A DNA stretch of 64,000 bases from Rhynchosporium graminicola (GCA_900074885.1 FJUW01000004.1:1396225-1460224), one strand, 5' to 3'; shown: positions 1 through 11,742, counted from the stretch's first letter. Notes: generated from the letters alone by a model not told the origin. Numbers and translations: made by a program.

Positions 1-672
1 CAAGATATCGTACGCCTCGGCCTTATATTTCAGAGCGTATACCCAAATAGCTCTAGAGCCTCTATAGGTAATAGTTAAGAAGTATCTTTCTCCCTTTAGA
101 CCTTTAATCTTAAAAGGGCCCGCTATATCTATATCAAAGACAGTAAGCGAAGAGGTATCCGACATAAGCTTAGTACTACTTATAGCGTGTATTTTACCGC
201 TATTATAAGCAGAATAGTCAGATAAATCTAACCCCTTCTGGATTTTTAATCCTTTAGATCCTTCTATAGTCTTATAGATAAACTCCTTATTAGTATATAA
301 AAGACGCTTATAATATAGGTCCAATTTGCTACTTTTATTAGAGTCTACCTTAAAAGACACAGGCTCGAGCAGCTCATGATTTACGTCTACTTCTAAGTAG
401 TACGAATTATAATACTATCTAGCTTCTATATTAATAGAGCTATTAGATATATTTGCACCCTTTTTATTAAAGGTAACTTTCCAATCTTTATTAGTCAGTT
501 CCTTAGAGCTTAGGAGAGTAGTTTTAAGGCTAGGTACGTAATTTACATCTTTAATAAGTACTCTATCGCCTTCCCTAGTAATTATAGGGATATCTCCTCT
601 ACCTATTATAAGCAAAATATCACTATTAGCGATAGTAATAGACTTCTTGGAAATAGGTTTATAGTCTAATAA
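1..672 (-). pseudogene. pol: Copia pol: protease end, pre-integrase domain, integrase start
   Basis: Same frame as the gag entry to the right, separated from it by one TAG (670-672) and broken again by a TAG just left of 415. After the DSGAS protease motif (in the gag entry) the frame continues through a protease/pre-integrase region with NYVPSLKTTLLSS and later a GAG_pre-integrase-like stretch. It then enters the integrase core with DIAGPFKIKG, where the Asp is the expected first catalytic acidic residue of the DDE triad. The rest of integrase, RT and RNase H lie beyond the left edge. Both stops are of the kind RIP makes from Gln or Trp codons. Identification is firm; the enzyme is not functional as it stands. 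Confidence 0.85.
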
Positions 673-1671
673 CTAGCTTTTATTCGGTGTATAATGCTCA
701 GAAGCGCCAGAATCGAGTACTATTCTATAGTTATATATAGTAGCGTAAGCTTGATCTGCTGTACTACTACTACTACTAGTACTACTGAAAGAACTCATAA
801 GGGCCTTAGTAGACTCCTCTTTTGATTCTTTAGCGCCTTTACCTTTCGACTTCTTCTTATTATTAGTCGATTTATTAGGTATAAGCTCAGGGTGCTTTAT
901 ATGGCAATTTGCCTCTATATGGTTTGTTTTATTATAGTGACCATACTTCTTACTGCCTTTCGAATTCTTCCCCTTAAAAGCCCTATTAGCTTGTAAATCG
1001 GTAGAAGTATTCATTCTAGCCTCTTCTGATATAAGATCTCTTATTAGACCTTCTATATCGATAGAAGAAAGGTTATTAGAGATTTCTTTATACTTCCTAG
1101 AAGCAAAAGAATCAAAAGAACTAGGTAAACCTTTAAATATAAGGCTAGCTAGTATAAGCTTTAGAATCTCACACTTGAGCTGCTTTAGGTAGACTAAACT
1201 AGCTTGAATTACGCTAGTATACTCGTCTATATTCTTATAAGAGGAGTAGGTATTATCGATAATACGATTTATATACTTACTGATCTCCTCTAGGCTAGTA
1301 GAACCGTAGGTAGCTATAATAGCTTCCCATAGGTCTTTTACGCTAGTCTTATCCTTGAATCTATCGAGGTTTTCAAGTGATATAATCGACTTAATAGCGC
1401 CTAAAGCCTTCTTATTTACACGCTCAAAATCAGCTAGTCTCTTATAGTATTTAATCGCTAGCTCCGGAGAGTAAGAAGTATAATCTATTCTCTTTTCGCC
1501 TTGCGCGTTAATACGTTCTTCCGACTTGAAGTAGAGAGCTCGGCTAGGCTTAGTCTTAGTACCGTTAATATAAGACATATAGCCGTTTACCTCTAAGTAG
1601 AGGCTAGCCGCATTAAGCCACTCTATATAGTTAGAGCAGCCTACTAGCTTATCTCCCTTGAAGGAAGATAT
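673..1671 (-). pseudogene. gag: Copia Gag with zinc knuckle and protease motif
   Basis: The longest surviving frame in the window (301 codons from the Met at 1576-1578). The same frame continues upstream to about 1671, where ATA (1669-1671) stands where ATG would fit: it is followed by SSFKGDKLVG and NYIEW, the usual Copia Gag N-terminus, so the original start was probably lost to a G-to-A change. Order: UBN2/DUF4219-type capsid region (residues about 1-200 of the surviving frame), a Lys/Ser-rich linker, a CCHC zinc knuckle in which the first two Cys are Tyr (YGHYNKTNHIEANC), a poly-Ser tract and the aspartic protease motif VLDSGASEHYTP. Gag packages element RNA into virus-like particles. The Cys-to-Tyr changes are G-to-A transitions, as RIP produces. 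Confidence 0.88.
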
Positions 1672-2419
1672 GATTCCGTATAAGCAGTTTAATAGTACTA
1701 AGTACTAAGAGGTCTTTATAAGTACGAGTTTTACTCGTATAAGCTACTAAGTAGCTTAAAAAGATACTAACCTTATCTTACTCTTAAAAAAGATAGTAGC
1801 TACGCCGAGCTTACTATCTTACCGAGTTTTTCGCTTAGTTAAAATCAATAATAGTATATAGCAACTACGTCTGTCGTATTTACTATTGAATTAACCTTAC
1901 TACTAGGCCCAGTTTTACCTCATAGCGCCTTAAGTACTACTATTAAGTAACCCTCTCCGAGGATAGCTTCTTATACTTAATAGTAGCTTATATTAGCTAA
2001 CTTATAATTTATACTAGACTAGTAGCGAATCAGAAGCCACGCCCTACTACGCAACGAGGCCTAGCTTCTAAACTAAGTTAATAGTAGATATAGGCACCCC
2101 GGAATAAGATCTTAGCCTTCGTACCTAGGGTCACTAGGTCGTCTCTACTTCTAAAGGCTTCGAGAGGTTACAAGTTATGATTTCCCTGCAACTTCGTCTT
2201 AGGGTCAAGGGCCACGAGTCTGATTCGCTATAGCCGTGTTAGTAGGGCTCAAAGGGGCTAGCTTACTAGCTAGCTCTAGGCGAAAGAATCGTTGAAAACA
2301 ACTAAGTAACGCCTGATCAAGAAGCTCCTTTATCGGTAAGGAGTAACGGAAGCGAGTTTAGGCGAGATCGATCGAAGGAAGCGTCTGATTAGCTGATTTC
2401 ACTGAGTGAATTACTACTA
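1672..2419 (-). other. Copia 5' leader, non-coding
   Basis: Between the putative LTR and gag lie roughly 750 bases with no sustained frame on either strand. Parts (about 2060-2400) keep more C+G and more CA/TG dinucleotides than the surrounding Gypsy elements. The leader should hold the primer-binding site and packaging signals; no tRNA-complementary primer site was recognised with certainty. Confidence 0.45.
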
Positions 2420-2899
2420 TATGAAAATTGAAAGTGGAAATCAGCTAAAGGTCAGAATAATAGGTAATCAATTTGACTTGCTTTGATTACTTAAAGAGAG
2501 CTAACTATAGGAGAGATTCTAGCTACTTATATAGCTATATGAGCTCTCTAGAATATTCTATACTACGTAATACAGAACTCCATAGAAGAAGACACGTATA
2601 CCGTAGAATTATACTACGTCAGTAGTACGTCAGTAGAAACCTCTAGAAGTACGATATGCGTACTAGAGAGTAGTAGAACTCTATCGAGAACCTTCATAGT
2701 AACTCTAATAGAGTATACAGGGTATAGGCTGTTGACAAGGTACAGGGTATAGGTGCCAGGTACAACAAGGTACATAGGCAAGGTACTGAACCAGGTACTA
2801 AGACCATGTACTGACAAGGTACAGGGTGTGTATACTAATGCAGGCAAAACTGACCAAGGTAATGGTAAACTGACCAAGGTACTGGTTACAAATCCAACA
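2420..2899 (-). repeat. Copia 5' LTR (inner boundary approximate)
   Basis: Read on the minus strand it begins TGTTGG at 2899, a typical Copia LTR start. Its first 170 bases hold many degenerate copies of AAGGTAC/GTACCTT spaced 10-25 bases apart. Its inner end could not be fixed because the second LTR is outside the window; a TTTTCA near 2420 is one candidate. An imperfect inverted repeat with arms GCTGATTTC and GAAATCAGC (2392-2402 and 2434-2445) straddles that position. An 87-codon open stretch inside the LTR is judged not to be a gene. Confidence 0.6.
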
Positions 2900-2904
2900 G
2901 GTCG

Positions 2905-5153
2905 CTAGTGCGTTTAATAGTCTAAATAGTATAACTTAATACTTATAATACTTATATCAGGTACGAAATATAGTCTTCTATTTATTACCCTAGCGAATTC
3001 GGATATAGTAATAAGCGTTTTATAAGTCTAGTTTAGTAAATACTCTAGTATCCCGAAGCTTATCTAGCGTTTCGCTGATTAATAGCAGAGGGTACTAATC
3101 TTTAATTATAATTTTATTTAGAGCCTAGTAATCGATATATAATCGAAAGCTATTATCTTTCTTAGGTATAAAAAGAATAAGTATACCTATAGGACTCTTA
3201 CTCTTTTTTATCTAACCCTTTACTTCTGATAAGTCGAGGTATTCCCGGAGAACCTCTAGTTCCTTCTTAGAGAGGTTATAGATTAGAAAATAAAGTATCT
3301 TTAATCCTAGTTCTAACTTAATAGCGTATTAATAGCCCTCTAATAGAGGTAGCTTACTTCCTTTCTCCTTAGAGAATACGTCCTTAAAGTTATTATATAT
3401 AGAGGGAATAGTAAGCGTATTACTAGTATCTATCTAGCGTATTATACGCAAGTTAGGTATTATAGCGTATATAGGAGATTTCTGTTTATTAATAAGAGTC
3501 GTAAAAGCTCGAGGTACTATAATATTAAAGCTATTAGAGTCTTTCAAATTATAAGAGAACTTCTACTACTTATTCTTAAAGCTTATCTGAGGATCTATAT
3601 CCTCTAACTATAACTATCTTAATATCAGGTCTATACTTAGTATATCGATAACTCTTAGCCGAAGAGTATCGACTCTAGTCTATCTAATCAAATCGGCTAT
3701 CTCTACTTAAGTAACTATAGTACTAAAGATAACGCTTTTATTCTATAAAAGTATCTAGAAAGTCCTCGGTCTTTCGCTAGTAAGTTTAAGCTCGTATTCT
3801 TTAGTAACTAGTCTTAATATAAAGTTATCTTCTACCTTACTATTAATAAGAATAGTTATTGATTTCTACTTACCTTAGGATAGAATCTTTATTTAGATTT
3901 CTATCTTATTATCTAGTAAACTTAATCTAGATATAGAAGATATTACGAGTTATAGCTTTCCTTAGCGTTTATCTTTAGTATTACTAGTATTTGATTTTAG
4001 ATAGTTCAGAGAGATATATTTATATTTATTATAAGAGTAATACTAAACCTTAAAGATATCTTATCTTATTAGCTAATCCTTAATAAGTATACTATTTAGA
4101 TCTTTCCTCCTTTCTTATCTTTATTAGCTCTTATCTTATCGATCGTTAGTTCTTTACTAGTACTTATACGAGTCGTCTTTCTTCGCGTTTAACTCCTTAT
4201 ATTTCTACTCTTTAGGTTTCTTTTATCTTTTATTACTATTAGTACCTCTAGATAAGGTATAAGTCTCTTAAAGAGTAATAATAGAAATAACTTAGTCTTA
4301 AGTCTAAAGTCTATTAGCTTAGCTATTCTCGACGATTTTCTAGCGAATCTCCGGGCGGATCTTATTAAATAAGATATTTTATAATTAGTACTTAGTAAAA
4401 GGTTCGAGTTATTTCTTTTTTTCTTTAAGATAATTTACGAACTCCCTAATTAGTTAACCTAGCCTTTAGCGAGCGTTCTTATAAGCCTATAAGTTAATTA
4501 CTTTTCGTAAGATAAGAAGTAGCTAGAGATTCGCTAAGAACTCTTTATAACTTTCCTAGATTATCTTATAAAGAGTATCTAAGATATACTTCTTAAACCT
4601 TTCCTATACATTCGCTAGTTCCTTATAGAGTAGTATTACTACTTATTTAATCTTAACGAGATTAGTTAAGTACCTTTTAGTATTATATTCGAAGACTTAG
4701 TTATAAGCTTATAAGTATTTAGTAAGCTCTCTTTAGCTCTTACTCTTATATTCCGATAGAATTATATATTTACTTTTATTCCAGCGAGGAATTAGCGATT
4801 CTTTAGGAGCTACTAATCGATTAGTATCTCTCTTTATACTTAGAGTAAAGTCTTCGGATATATAAGCTTAGTAGAGTCGTACTCTTATAGTAGCTTCCGG
4901 AGGGTATTAAGTAAGGTCTTCGCTGAATATTTATTAGTACTTAACTATAAGGTTATCTAGGATATTATTCTATTTCTTTAGCGATTAGAGTTTCTCTTAT
5001 AGAACTAAAAGGTTATCTACTAGTATATCGCCGGGTATTATCTAGGCCCTAATAGAGTTATCTTAAAGTATAAGTCAAGTTAATATAATAGAGGATTCTT
5101 CGCTTTAAGCTATTATAACTATTTAGGCTAATATTAAGTAAAAGTAATTAGAA
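2905..5153 (-). pseudogene. gag-pol: Gypsy A gag to RT remnant
   Basis: Heavily mutated minus-strand coding remnant with many TAG/TAA stops. By colinearity with element B it holds Gag (about 4060-5100), a zinc knuckle near 4010-4060 with Cys replaced by Tyr, protease, and the start of reverse transcriptase at about 3100-3300, where translation gives the Ty3/Gypsy pattern LYNLSKKELE followed by an IDY motif. No intact product is possible. Confidence 0.75.
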
Positions 5154-5335
5154 TATAATAATTACTTAGTACGCTAAAGTAAATAAGTATAATAGAATAA
5201 TAAAATAGTCGCTAGAGGTTCGCTAGTAATAATCTAGTTAATATAGAAACTAATTACTAAAGAGAGAAGGTTCTTCCTTCCTCTCTAATTCTGAAATATA
5301 GGAGTGGGAGGCACTAGGCGCACAGACCTATTATA
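5154..5335 (-). repeat. Element A 5' LTR (182 bp)
   Basis: Matches the B LTRs at 27779, 34440 and 34620 and, inverted, the D LTR at 11743. It starts TATAATAATTACTTAG and ends GACCTATTATA, corresponding to TG...CA ends after RIP (TG to TA, CA to TA). Confidence 0.85.
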
Positions 5336-5430
5336 TAGTAGCAGTAGTATTAGTACACGTATAACTATAAGTCAGGTACTAGCGTAAACGCCTTAGGCGT
5401 CGAGTATACTAATAGGTGCAACCTGTTATA
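5336..5430 (-). repeat. E 3' LTR remnant, cut by element A
   Basis: Matches the last 95 bases (plus-strand sense) of the E LTR at 10640-10856 and ends CCTGTTATA. The polypurine tract lies immediately to the right at 5431-5446 (TTACCCTCCTCCTG on the plus strand, purine-rich on the coding strand), which fixes the orientation. The rest of this LTR should lie left of element A. Confidence 0.85.
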
Positions 5431-5439
5431 TTACCCTCC

Positions 5440-8400
5440 TCCTGTTTCGAGGTTAGGGCTATCGACTCTATTCTTCTCCTCCTACTTATTAAGTGCTATA
5501 GTAGTAGCTAGAGCTACTTCCGGTTCCTACGTTAGCCTTACGTAACTTATCTATTTAACTAGATACTTCTTTTTCCTTTAGCCTTCCCTTCGAAAAGATC
5601 TCTCCGCTAGGATTTCTTCCACTTCGAACTCGTCTTTATCCGCTACTAGTAGTAGCAGTAGCTATAAGTTATCCTGTACTTAGCTCGGTAATAAGTTAAT
5701 AGCAGCTAAACGTAATAGCTATATACGAAAAATATCGTATATTCTCGGCAGCGTATCTAAGCGGTAGCTATACGACCCTACTGCTTCGAGTACTATATAT
5801 TTAGCTTACTTTATATCGAGTTTCTTCGCAGGTCGATTCGTACGAATATTCCGTAAACTTAACTAGACTTTATCTCTGACTTTAAACTCTAGGGCTTACT
5901 AGCGGTAGTAGTTAGTAACCTCCTCCTGAACTTATTACGCTACTGCTATTACTATCTATACTTATTCTCTAGTATCTTATAGCTTCTTCAAGATCGTATC
6001 CGCCTTTTAAACAGGTAAGTAATTAGTAATAATAATAAGTTCGTCTTCGATATCCAAATCGATATATCGTATATAGTAACTATAAGTTAGAAAGAAAGGG
6101 CTTACTTCTATTAATATAGCGTCTTAGTCGTTAATTACTACTTCTACTGATAATAGTACGTTAAACTAATTATCTTATACGAAGTCTACGAATATACGTA
6201 AATATATCTCTAGCGTCTAGTTTATCCTCTCTATAGAGCTATTAGTTTCCGGGTAGTAAGCTATAAAGAGGTATCGCGTAATCCCTAGTGAAATATATAC
6301 TCGTATCTATAATATTCTAATAAAGTATTTCCCTCGGTCGGATATAATTACGCGTAATAGTACGTATTATCTATAGTAGACTTATATAAACTATTTTACT
6401 ATAGCTTTTACGTTAATTAATAGTAGTCCGTTATATATAATTCCCTTCCTAAGCTAATTAGTAATTATAATTAAGTTAATATATCCTTTACTTTCTAGAA
6501 GATCGATAATAAAATCGATAGAAATTTCTTACTAGATCTAGTCTAGTAGTAGTAGTAGCTTAAAGAATCCTTATCTTTAGTCTCGCTACGTCTTATTCCT
6601 TCTATAGGTATTATAGTTCCGAATAAACTTTCTTATATCTTCTGATATCTATAGCTAGAAGAACTATCGACTTATAGTAATAGTAGTTAAATCTCGTCCT
6701 AGGTATCTATATATCTTAGTATTATATATCGCTTAGATTAACTTCGTATATAGTTCTTCGGAATTAAGTACTTATAGTCTATCTCGGAATTATAGTTTAC
6801 TTACTTCTGATAGTAAGTACTCTAATATTAATATTTTCAACTTTAGTATAATAGGAAATACGCGCTACTTATCGCGTACTACTTTAGCTACTCCCTAGTA
6901 TATACTATCGGCTTATTCTACTTATAACTAGAGTTCCTTAAGCGGCGTAGAGATAGTAGTAGTAGTATTATTATCCGAGGCGGCTTTGTTAACTATTTCG
7001 AGTTCTTTAACTTATAGGGATTCGTTCTATAGTCGCGAGGCTTCTTCTTCTTCTTAGCGTCTTCGATCTTATCATATTATAACTAGAGCTGCTACTACTA
7101 TCTCTTATAGTAATAGCAGTTCTCGTAATGCCTTTAGCTTAATTAGTTAGACTAACTAGTACTAGAGTTATTTATCTTCTATACTATAAGGTATATCTTA
7201 TTCTTATTATAAGAATATATCTACGCGTTCGTTTTCTTTTCCCGACGTATAACTAATTATATAGTTAAACTATAAGAGAAGTAATAACTATTATATTTAC
7301 TATTCTATAAGCTATCGAGCTATTATAAAATACTCGAGGTTCTTATAATTAATATAAATATGGAATTCTTATATACTTTTCAATTCGTACTATTACTTCT
7401 TAAGGTAATATATAATTACTAATATTTCCTTATTATAGATTTCATAGTTATATTCCGCTAGGGCGTTTTTCTTCGAGAAGAATACATAAGGTTATAAATA
7501 TCCTTAGTCGTCGAATTATATAAGTACCCCTTCTACTGCCTATCTAGAGGAGTCTGTTTCGAGTATTATTTATTAGTTAGGGTTAAACTATATTAGCGTA
7601 AGTCTAGTAGTAAATATATCTTTTAGCTTCTTAAACGCTTCGTCTGCAGCTTCGTTCTATTGCTATAACCGGTCCTTATAAGTAAGCTATATTAGTAATA
7701 GCGTAATCGTCGAGTAATCTTTAATAAATATCTAATAGAAATTCGCAAATCCTAAGAAGCTTTATACTTCTTTTACTAAAGTTAGGAGTTCTTATTCTCG
7801 AATCGCTTATACTTTCTTAGGGTCTATTTAAATACCCTCTTTTATATCGATTACGAACTTAAGGTATTTCGTCGTTTATACTTCGAATTCGCACTTATCG
7901 ATATCGAGTTATAGTCTAGCCTCGCGTAGTCTTACTATAACTTTTATTACTTATTTTCAGTAGTAATAGTAGTTACTATTTATATAGATTAGGATATTAT
8001 TAATATAAGCAGAATAGAATTCGTCTAAGTAGTCGCGTAGAGCCTAATTAATATATTATTAAAATATACTTAGAGTATTCGCGAGTCCGAAAGGAGTTAC
8101 TAACTACTTATATAGATTATATCTCATGCGAAAAGCTATCTTCTAGTTATCGCTAGTAATAATATATATCTTATAGAATATAGTAATAATATCTAGTTTT
8201 ATAAACTATCTCGCTTTCTCTATATTCCGGAGAGTCTTATAGATTAGTAGTAGTAAGTATCGATCCTTCTTTATAATTCGATTCAACTCTCAGTAGTCGA
8301 CATAGAATCGTAAGCTACCTCTTAGTTTCTTTATAAATAAGACTAGAGCAGTAGTAAGCGAGTTACTAACTCGAATAAATCCCTTATTAAGTAGCTTCGT

Positions 8401-9340
8401 AAGAGTCTTCTATAGTACTAAGAGTTTATCGCGAGATATATTATATAAGAGGCCCTATAGTACTATAGGTTTCTTACTATCGTATTATTCGAGTTCGATC
8501 TTATGATTAATTCTAAGACCTTATAGTAGTAGTAGTACGTCTGCCTTCTTATTATTATATAAGTCGAGGTATTCGTATAGCTAATTAGAAAGTTTTATTC
8601 GCGGGTTAGTCTTTATCTTCAGTATAAGCGCCTTTTAGATATCTATTATACTTACTATAAATACCTATATCTTCTTACATAGTCGTCCTCGAGTAAGCTT
8701 ATTAAATACTACTACTAATACTACGAAATAGTCTAGCTCGTAGTCCGGCTCCTATGCTCGGTTATATAGGGTCGTAGTAGTAGTATTAATATAATATTAT
8801 GACTTTAGTGCGATTATATATATATCGTTTTTCTTAAACTATAATAGTCCTAAAATCAGATCGTAGTCTTCTAAGCGTAATACTACGTAGAAGAAAGCCT
8901 TAGCTTCCTTATACCTATCGATATCTATTTTAATAACTGCTACTTCTATAATAGAACTTCTCTCCCTTTCGAACGAACTTATCTTAATAAGGGAAATAGG
9001 GAAACGCTAGAGGTAGTAGCAAGTAGTAAAGCGGGAATTAATAATACTATATGAAAAGCACCTAGTATTAAGTAGAGTTTTAGCGTAATACTCTTTATTA
9101 ATTATTATAAATACTAAGAAAGGAGCTCTATTTATTATATCCTTAAACTGATCCTAAACTTCTGCTACTACTATCTAATTAACCTCCTTCTGCTTCTATT
9201 AGCGATTTTCAATAGAAGCTATTCTTTTCCCGAGCTCTCTAACTCGGAACTCGATTTATCTATCTCGACTACTTTTATCTTCGACTTTTTCGTCTTTATC
9301 TTAGCTATTACTACGTAGCCTTTCTTCTTCTCGGTTTTAG
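5440..9340 (-). pseudogene. pol: Element E pol: PR, RT, RNase H, integrase, chromodomain
   Basis: Decayed Ty3/Gypsy polyprotein read leftwards. RT (about 8385-7720) translates to GFIRVSNS, then LRFYVDY, TPFGLANT and KCEFEV blocks characteristic of chromovirus RT, with the YxDD region altered to YIN. RNase H follows at about 7680-7180. The integrase core is at about 7000-6050 with ISDRGKYF near 6305-6350 (second catalytic Asp). The integrase C-terminus and a chromodomain with DEFEVEEILAERS lie at about 5880-5460, followed directly by the polypurine tract. Frequent TAG/TAA at ancestral Gln/Trp sites show RIP. The product would be replicative enzymes plus a chromatin-binding tail guiding integration. 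Confidence 0.85.
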
Positions 9341-10094
9341 CTAGTTTCGTTTAGTAGTTATAAACTATATATTTATCTTATCTATAGCAGAAGTAAAGTC
9401 GTTCTGATTTCTGTCTTTCGATCTTAGTAGGACTTACTTATTAGGGTTCTTTCCTTATTATCGTAGCTATAGTAGTAGCAGGAGTTACTTCTTACTCTAT
9501 CGGATCTGCTATATATCGATCCGCCTCAGGGGACTATCCTTATACTTACTTCTATCGGTCTATTCTAGCTAATAGCTTCTTAACTTCGATTAGCTAGTCG
9601 CTAACTATTCGTAGTTATAAATAGTACTCTTTATACGCTTATTCCTCTTTTATTCCGATTATACTACGGACTAGGGCAGTAGTAATAGTAGCCTTCAGGT
9701 AACTCTTCTTAATTACGTCTACCTAGTCCTATCCTTCTGCTTCGAGGATTAGCTAATTAAAATCATTAAGGAACTTATTCAAAGGATAAGCTCCTTACTT
9801 GATCTTATTTAGTTAGCTTATAGCTTTCTGCTAGTAATAAGGATTACGAAAAGTAGTAGCTATCTATTAGAATAGCCCCTCGACTATTAACTGCCCTTAC
9901 CTTTAAGCGAAGCTTACCTAAGGGTAAATTCGTCCTGCAGCCTCGCCTGAGAGATAGCTAAACGTATACTATATCCTTTCCCTCTCGTTACTAATAGCAG
10001 TAGTATCGATCTCTAGCTTCGCTCGTAGGATACCCTCGAATTAGGGGTATAAGGCTAGATCAGTACTATCGAACTTTTCGGATTTCGGCATATA
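9341..10094 (-). pseudogene. gag: Element E Gag
   Basis: The minus-strand frame begins MPKSEKFDS at about 10092 and runs through a Retrotrans_gag-type capsid (FSYLSGEAAGRI, then NKFLNDFN near 9790). It ends in a zinc knuckle near 9350-9420 that reads with Tyr for Cys at some ligand positions. Stops within it fall where Gln is expected. The frame is unusually well preserved for this window. The start is taken from the ATG preceding the conserved capsid part. Confidence 0.8.
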
Positions 10095-10351
10095 TTACTT
10101 AGTTATCGTAAGTAGTTCCGGGGTTATCGATCGTATCGTATTAATAGGGGTTAGTACTACTAGTAGCACTAGTAGTATATTTCGTCGTACTTCTATATCT
10201 TCGATCCTATTAGTTAGGGTAGCGGTCGCATTTGCTTATTATACTACTAGCTTAATAACTTATCGTCTTTATGCCTCGAAGGCATCTAGTAGCTACTAAA
10301 GAAGCTATTCTTCTGCTATAGTAAACCGTATATTCTGATATCGTCGTAGTC

Positions 10352-10569
10352 GTAAGTAAAGCAGCCGGATCTACTATATATAGTCCGAGGCGTCTATCTC
10401 CGTATCGTAAGTATACGTGTAGCAATAGTAAAGCTAAGGTACTAGCTTTCTTACGTACGCGTAAGTAAGGCAGCCGGATCTACTATATATAGTCCGAGAC
10501 GTCTATCTCCGTATCGTAGGTATACGTATAGCAATAGTAGAGCTAGGGTACTAGCTTTCTTATACACGC
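10352..10569. repeat. Tandem duplication, 109-bp unit x2, in E leader
   Basis: Units 10352-10460 and 10461-10569 are nearly identical (GTAAGTAAAGCAGCCGG and so on). Each contains the 12-bp perfect palindrome ACTATATATAGT bracketed by CGG and CCG. They lie in the untranslated leader between the 5' LTR and gag of element E (10095-10639), a region with no open frame. Confidence 0.85.
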
Positions 10570-10639
10570 GTATTATCTACTGCTCGAAAGCAGATCCTCT
10601 TTTATCTAATTAAGAATATTAGGAATAAGTTAATTCTAA

Positions 10640-10856
10640 TATCATAGGGCGGATATAAAGTATATAGTGCAAAAGCTCGTCTATATTATAAGGATAATTA
10701 ACTAAGGAGAGAAGGGAGGCATAGAAGTCTCCCCTCGAAGAAAAGGTAATACTATAGCCGCTAGTAGCAGTAGCATCGGTATACGTATAACCATAAGTCA
10801 GGTACTAGCGTAGACGCCTCAGGCGTCGAGCATACTAACGGGTGCAACCCGTCACA
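10640..10856 (-). repeat. Element E 5' LTR (217 bp)
   Basis: Same length and sequence family as 58860-59076. On the plus strand it starts TATCATAGGGCGGA (ancestral TGTCACAGGG) and ends AACCCGTCACA. It contains the hairpin GACGCC-TCA-GGCGTC at about 10813-10829, near the U3 end. LTR termini resemble those of element H. Confidence 0.88.
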
Positions 10857-11466
10857 GAAGTATAATTAGCCCGCTTTTTCTCTATATTAAAGCGTGCCTA
10901 AGTAATCTTTAGCTCTTCTTATATATCCTCGCCTATCGCTACTACTATAGCTATATCTTATAGTTAACTGAAGATACTAATTAAAGCAGCTAGGACCTCG
11001 CTAGTTATTAGCTAAGTACTCGCTAAAAAGGGAAAATTTATACTTATATTCTCATAAGATTTATTCTTCTTAATATAGTTAGTATATTTACTAGTAATAG
11101 AGTTAGGAGCTAAAGTACACTTCAGATTGGGGAATAGAATATACTCGCTAGCGTATCGTAAATAAGTCTCCGGACGCTCTATATCCTTGTTTATCTTAGT
11201 ACGAGCTCTCGACTTTATCTATATATTCTTCTAACTAGTATATAGAGTCTTATTAAAACAGGCAGAAGGGCTATTATCCTAGCTTAGCTCGCCCTTAGTA
11301 TTCTCGTTATCGTCTTCGGCTCGCTAGCGCTTAGTCGATAACCCGCTAGTAACTGCGGTTGTTCCCTTATTAATAAGGGTAAAAGTATTACTAGAAGAAA
11401 GGATATTATTAAGCGAACTACTAGCGGCGCGCTTACGAGGGTTATTTCTAAGTACTAGAAGGTTAA
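10857..11466 (-). pseudogene. Antisense additional ORF of element D (5' part)
   Basis: The minus-strand frame is conserved with the plus-strand frame at 28235-28860 of element B: shared blocks include RKRAA, TFTLINK, GLSTKR, YLRYASEY and LAPNSITSKY. Stops fall at the same positions in both copies (for example after STKR and ELS), as expected if Trp/Gln codons were hit by RIP in each. It runs opposite to the element's own pol direction. No known domain was recognised. The 3' part is lost to the E insertion. Confidence 0.7.
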
Positions 11467-11742
11467 ATTAGTACTACTTAATACCTCAGATTTATAACTT
11501 ATATATAATTACTATTATTAAAGTTATTAGATAGAAGAAGAAGAGAGAGAGAATTTAAGGATTATATATACGAATCTTAGCGCTATACTCTATATTCTTG
11601 CCTTTACTAATAATAAAGAAAAATCAGAATAAAGGTGAATATTAAAAGGAATACCTCGCCGGCGCCTCGCTGAAGTATCGCTAGCTAAGGTACTTTTATA
11701 TAACTTCACTTCTAGGATAGAAGTGCTAAAGAGAGGAGATAT

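Larger units (their letters stand above)
1..2899 (-). mobile_element. Ty1/Copia retrotransposon, 5' part (3' end beyond window)
   Basis: The order on the minus strand is LTR, long leader, gag, protease and start of integrase, so this is a Copia element read right to left and cut by the left window edge. The outer LTR end (TGTTGGATTT on the minus strand) stops at 2899. The flank from 2900 continues a Gypsy sequence (element A) that is also present uninterrupted near 32190, which fixes the insertion point; the TSD is probably GGTCG at 2900-2904, but its partner is outside the window. RIP damage is light compared with the surroundings (one long gag frame survives), so it is among the younger insertions. 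Confidence 0.9.
2900..5335 (-). mobile_element. Gypsy element A, 5' part (same family as B)
   Basis: Near-colinear with 32188-34619 of element B, differing mainly by C/T and G/A transitions. The 5' LTR is on the right (5154-5335) and the body runs leftwards into RT, where the Copia element interrupts it at 2900. The rest of A lies beyond the left edge. Its right boundary abuts the interior of an E-family LTR at 5336 with TAGTA as the likely TSD half, so A inserted into the E 3' LTR. Confidence 0.85.
5336..10856 (-). mobile_element. Gypsy element E, full apart from nested A/Copia
   Basis: 5' LTR on the right (10640-10856) and 3' LTR remnant on the left (5336-5430), with gag, protease, RT, RNase H, integrase and chromodomain between them on the minus strand. 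The right flank GAAGT (10857-10861) matches the element-D sequence expected there from the B copy, so E inserted into D; the other TSD half is outside the window. A second, deleted copy is at 58860-61553. E has no extra open frame after the chromodomain. Confidence 0.88.

Noticed and set aside
2080..2400. Possible tRNA- or SINE-like segment in the Copia leader
   Set aside because: GC-richer and structured-looking, but no cloverleaf or A/B box could be assigned.
2614..2877. 87-codon open stretch on the minus strand
   Set aside because: Lies wholly inside the Copia LTR, in its short-repeat array; low-complexity translation with no domain.
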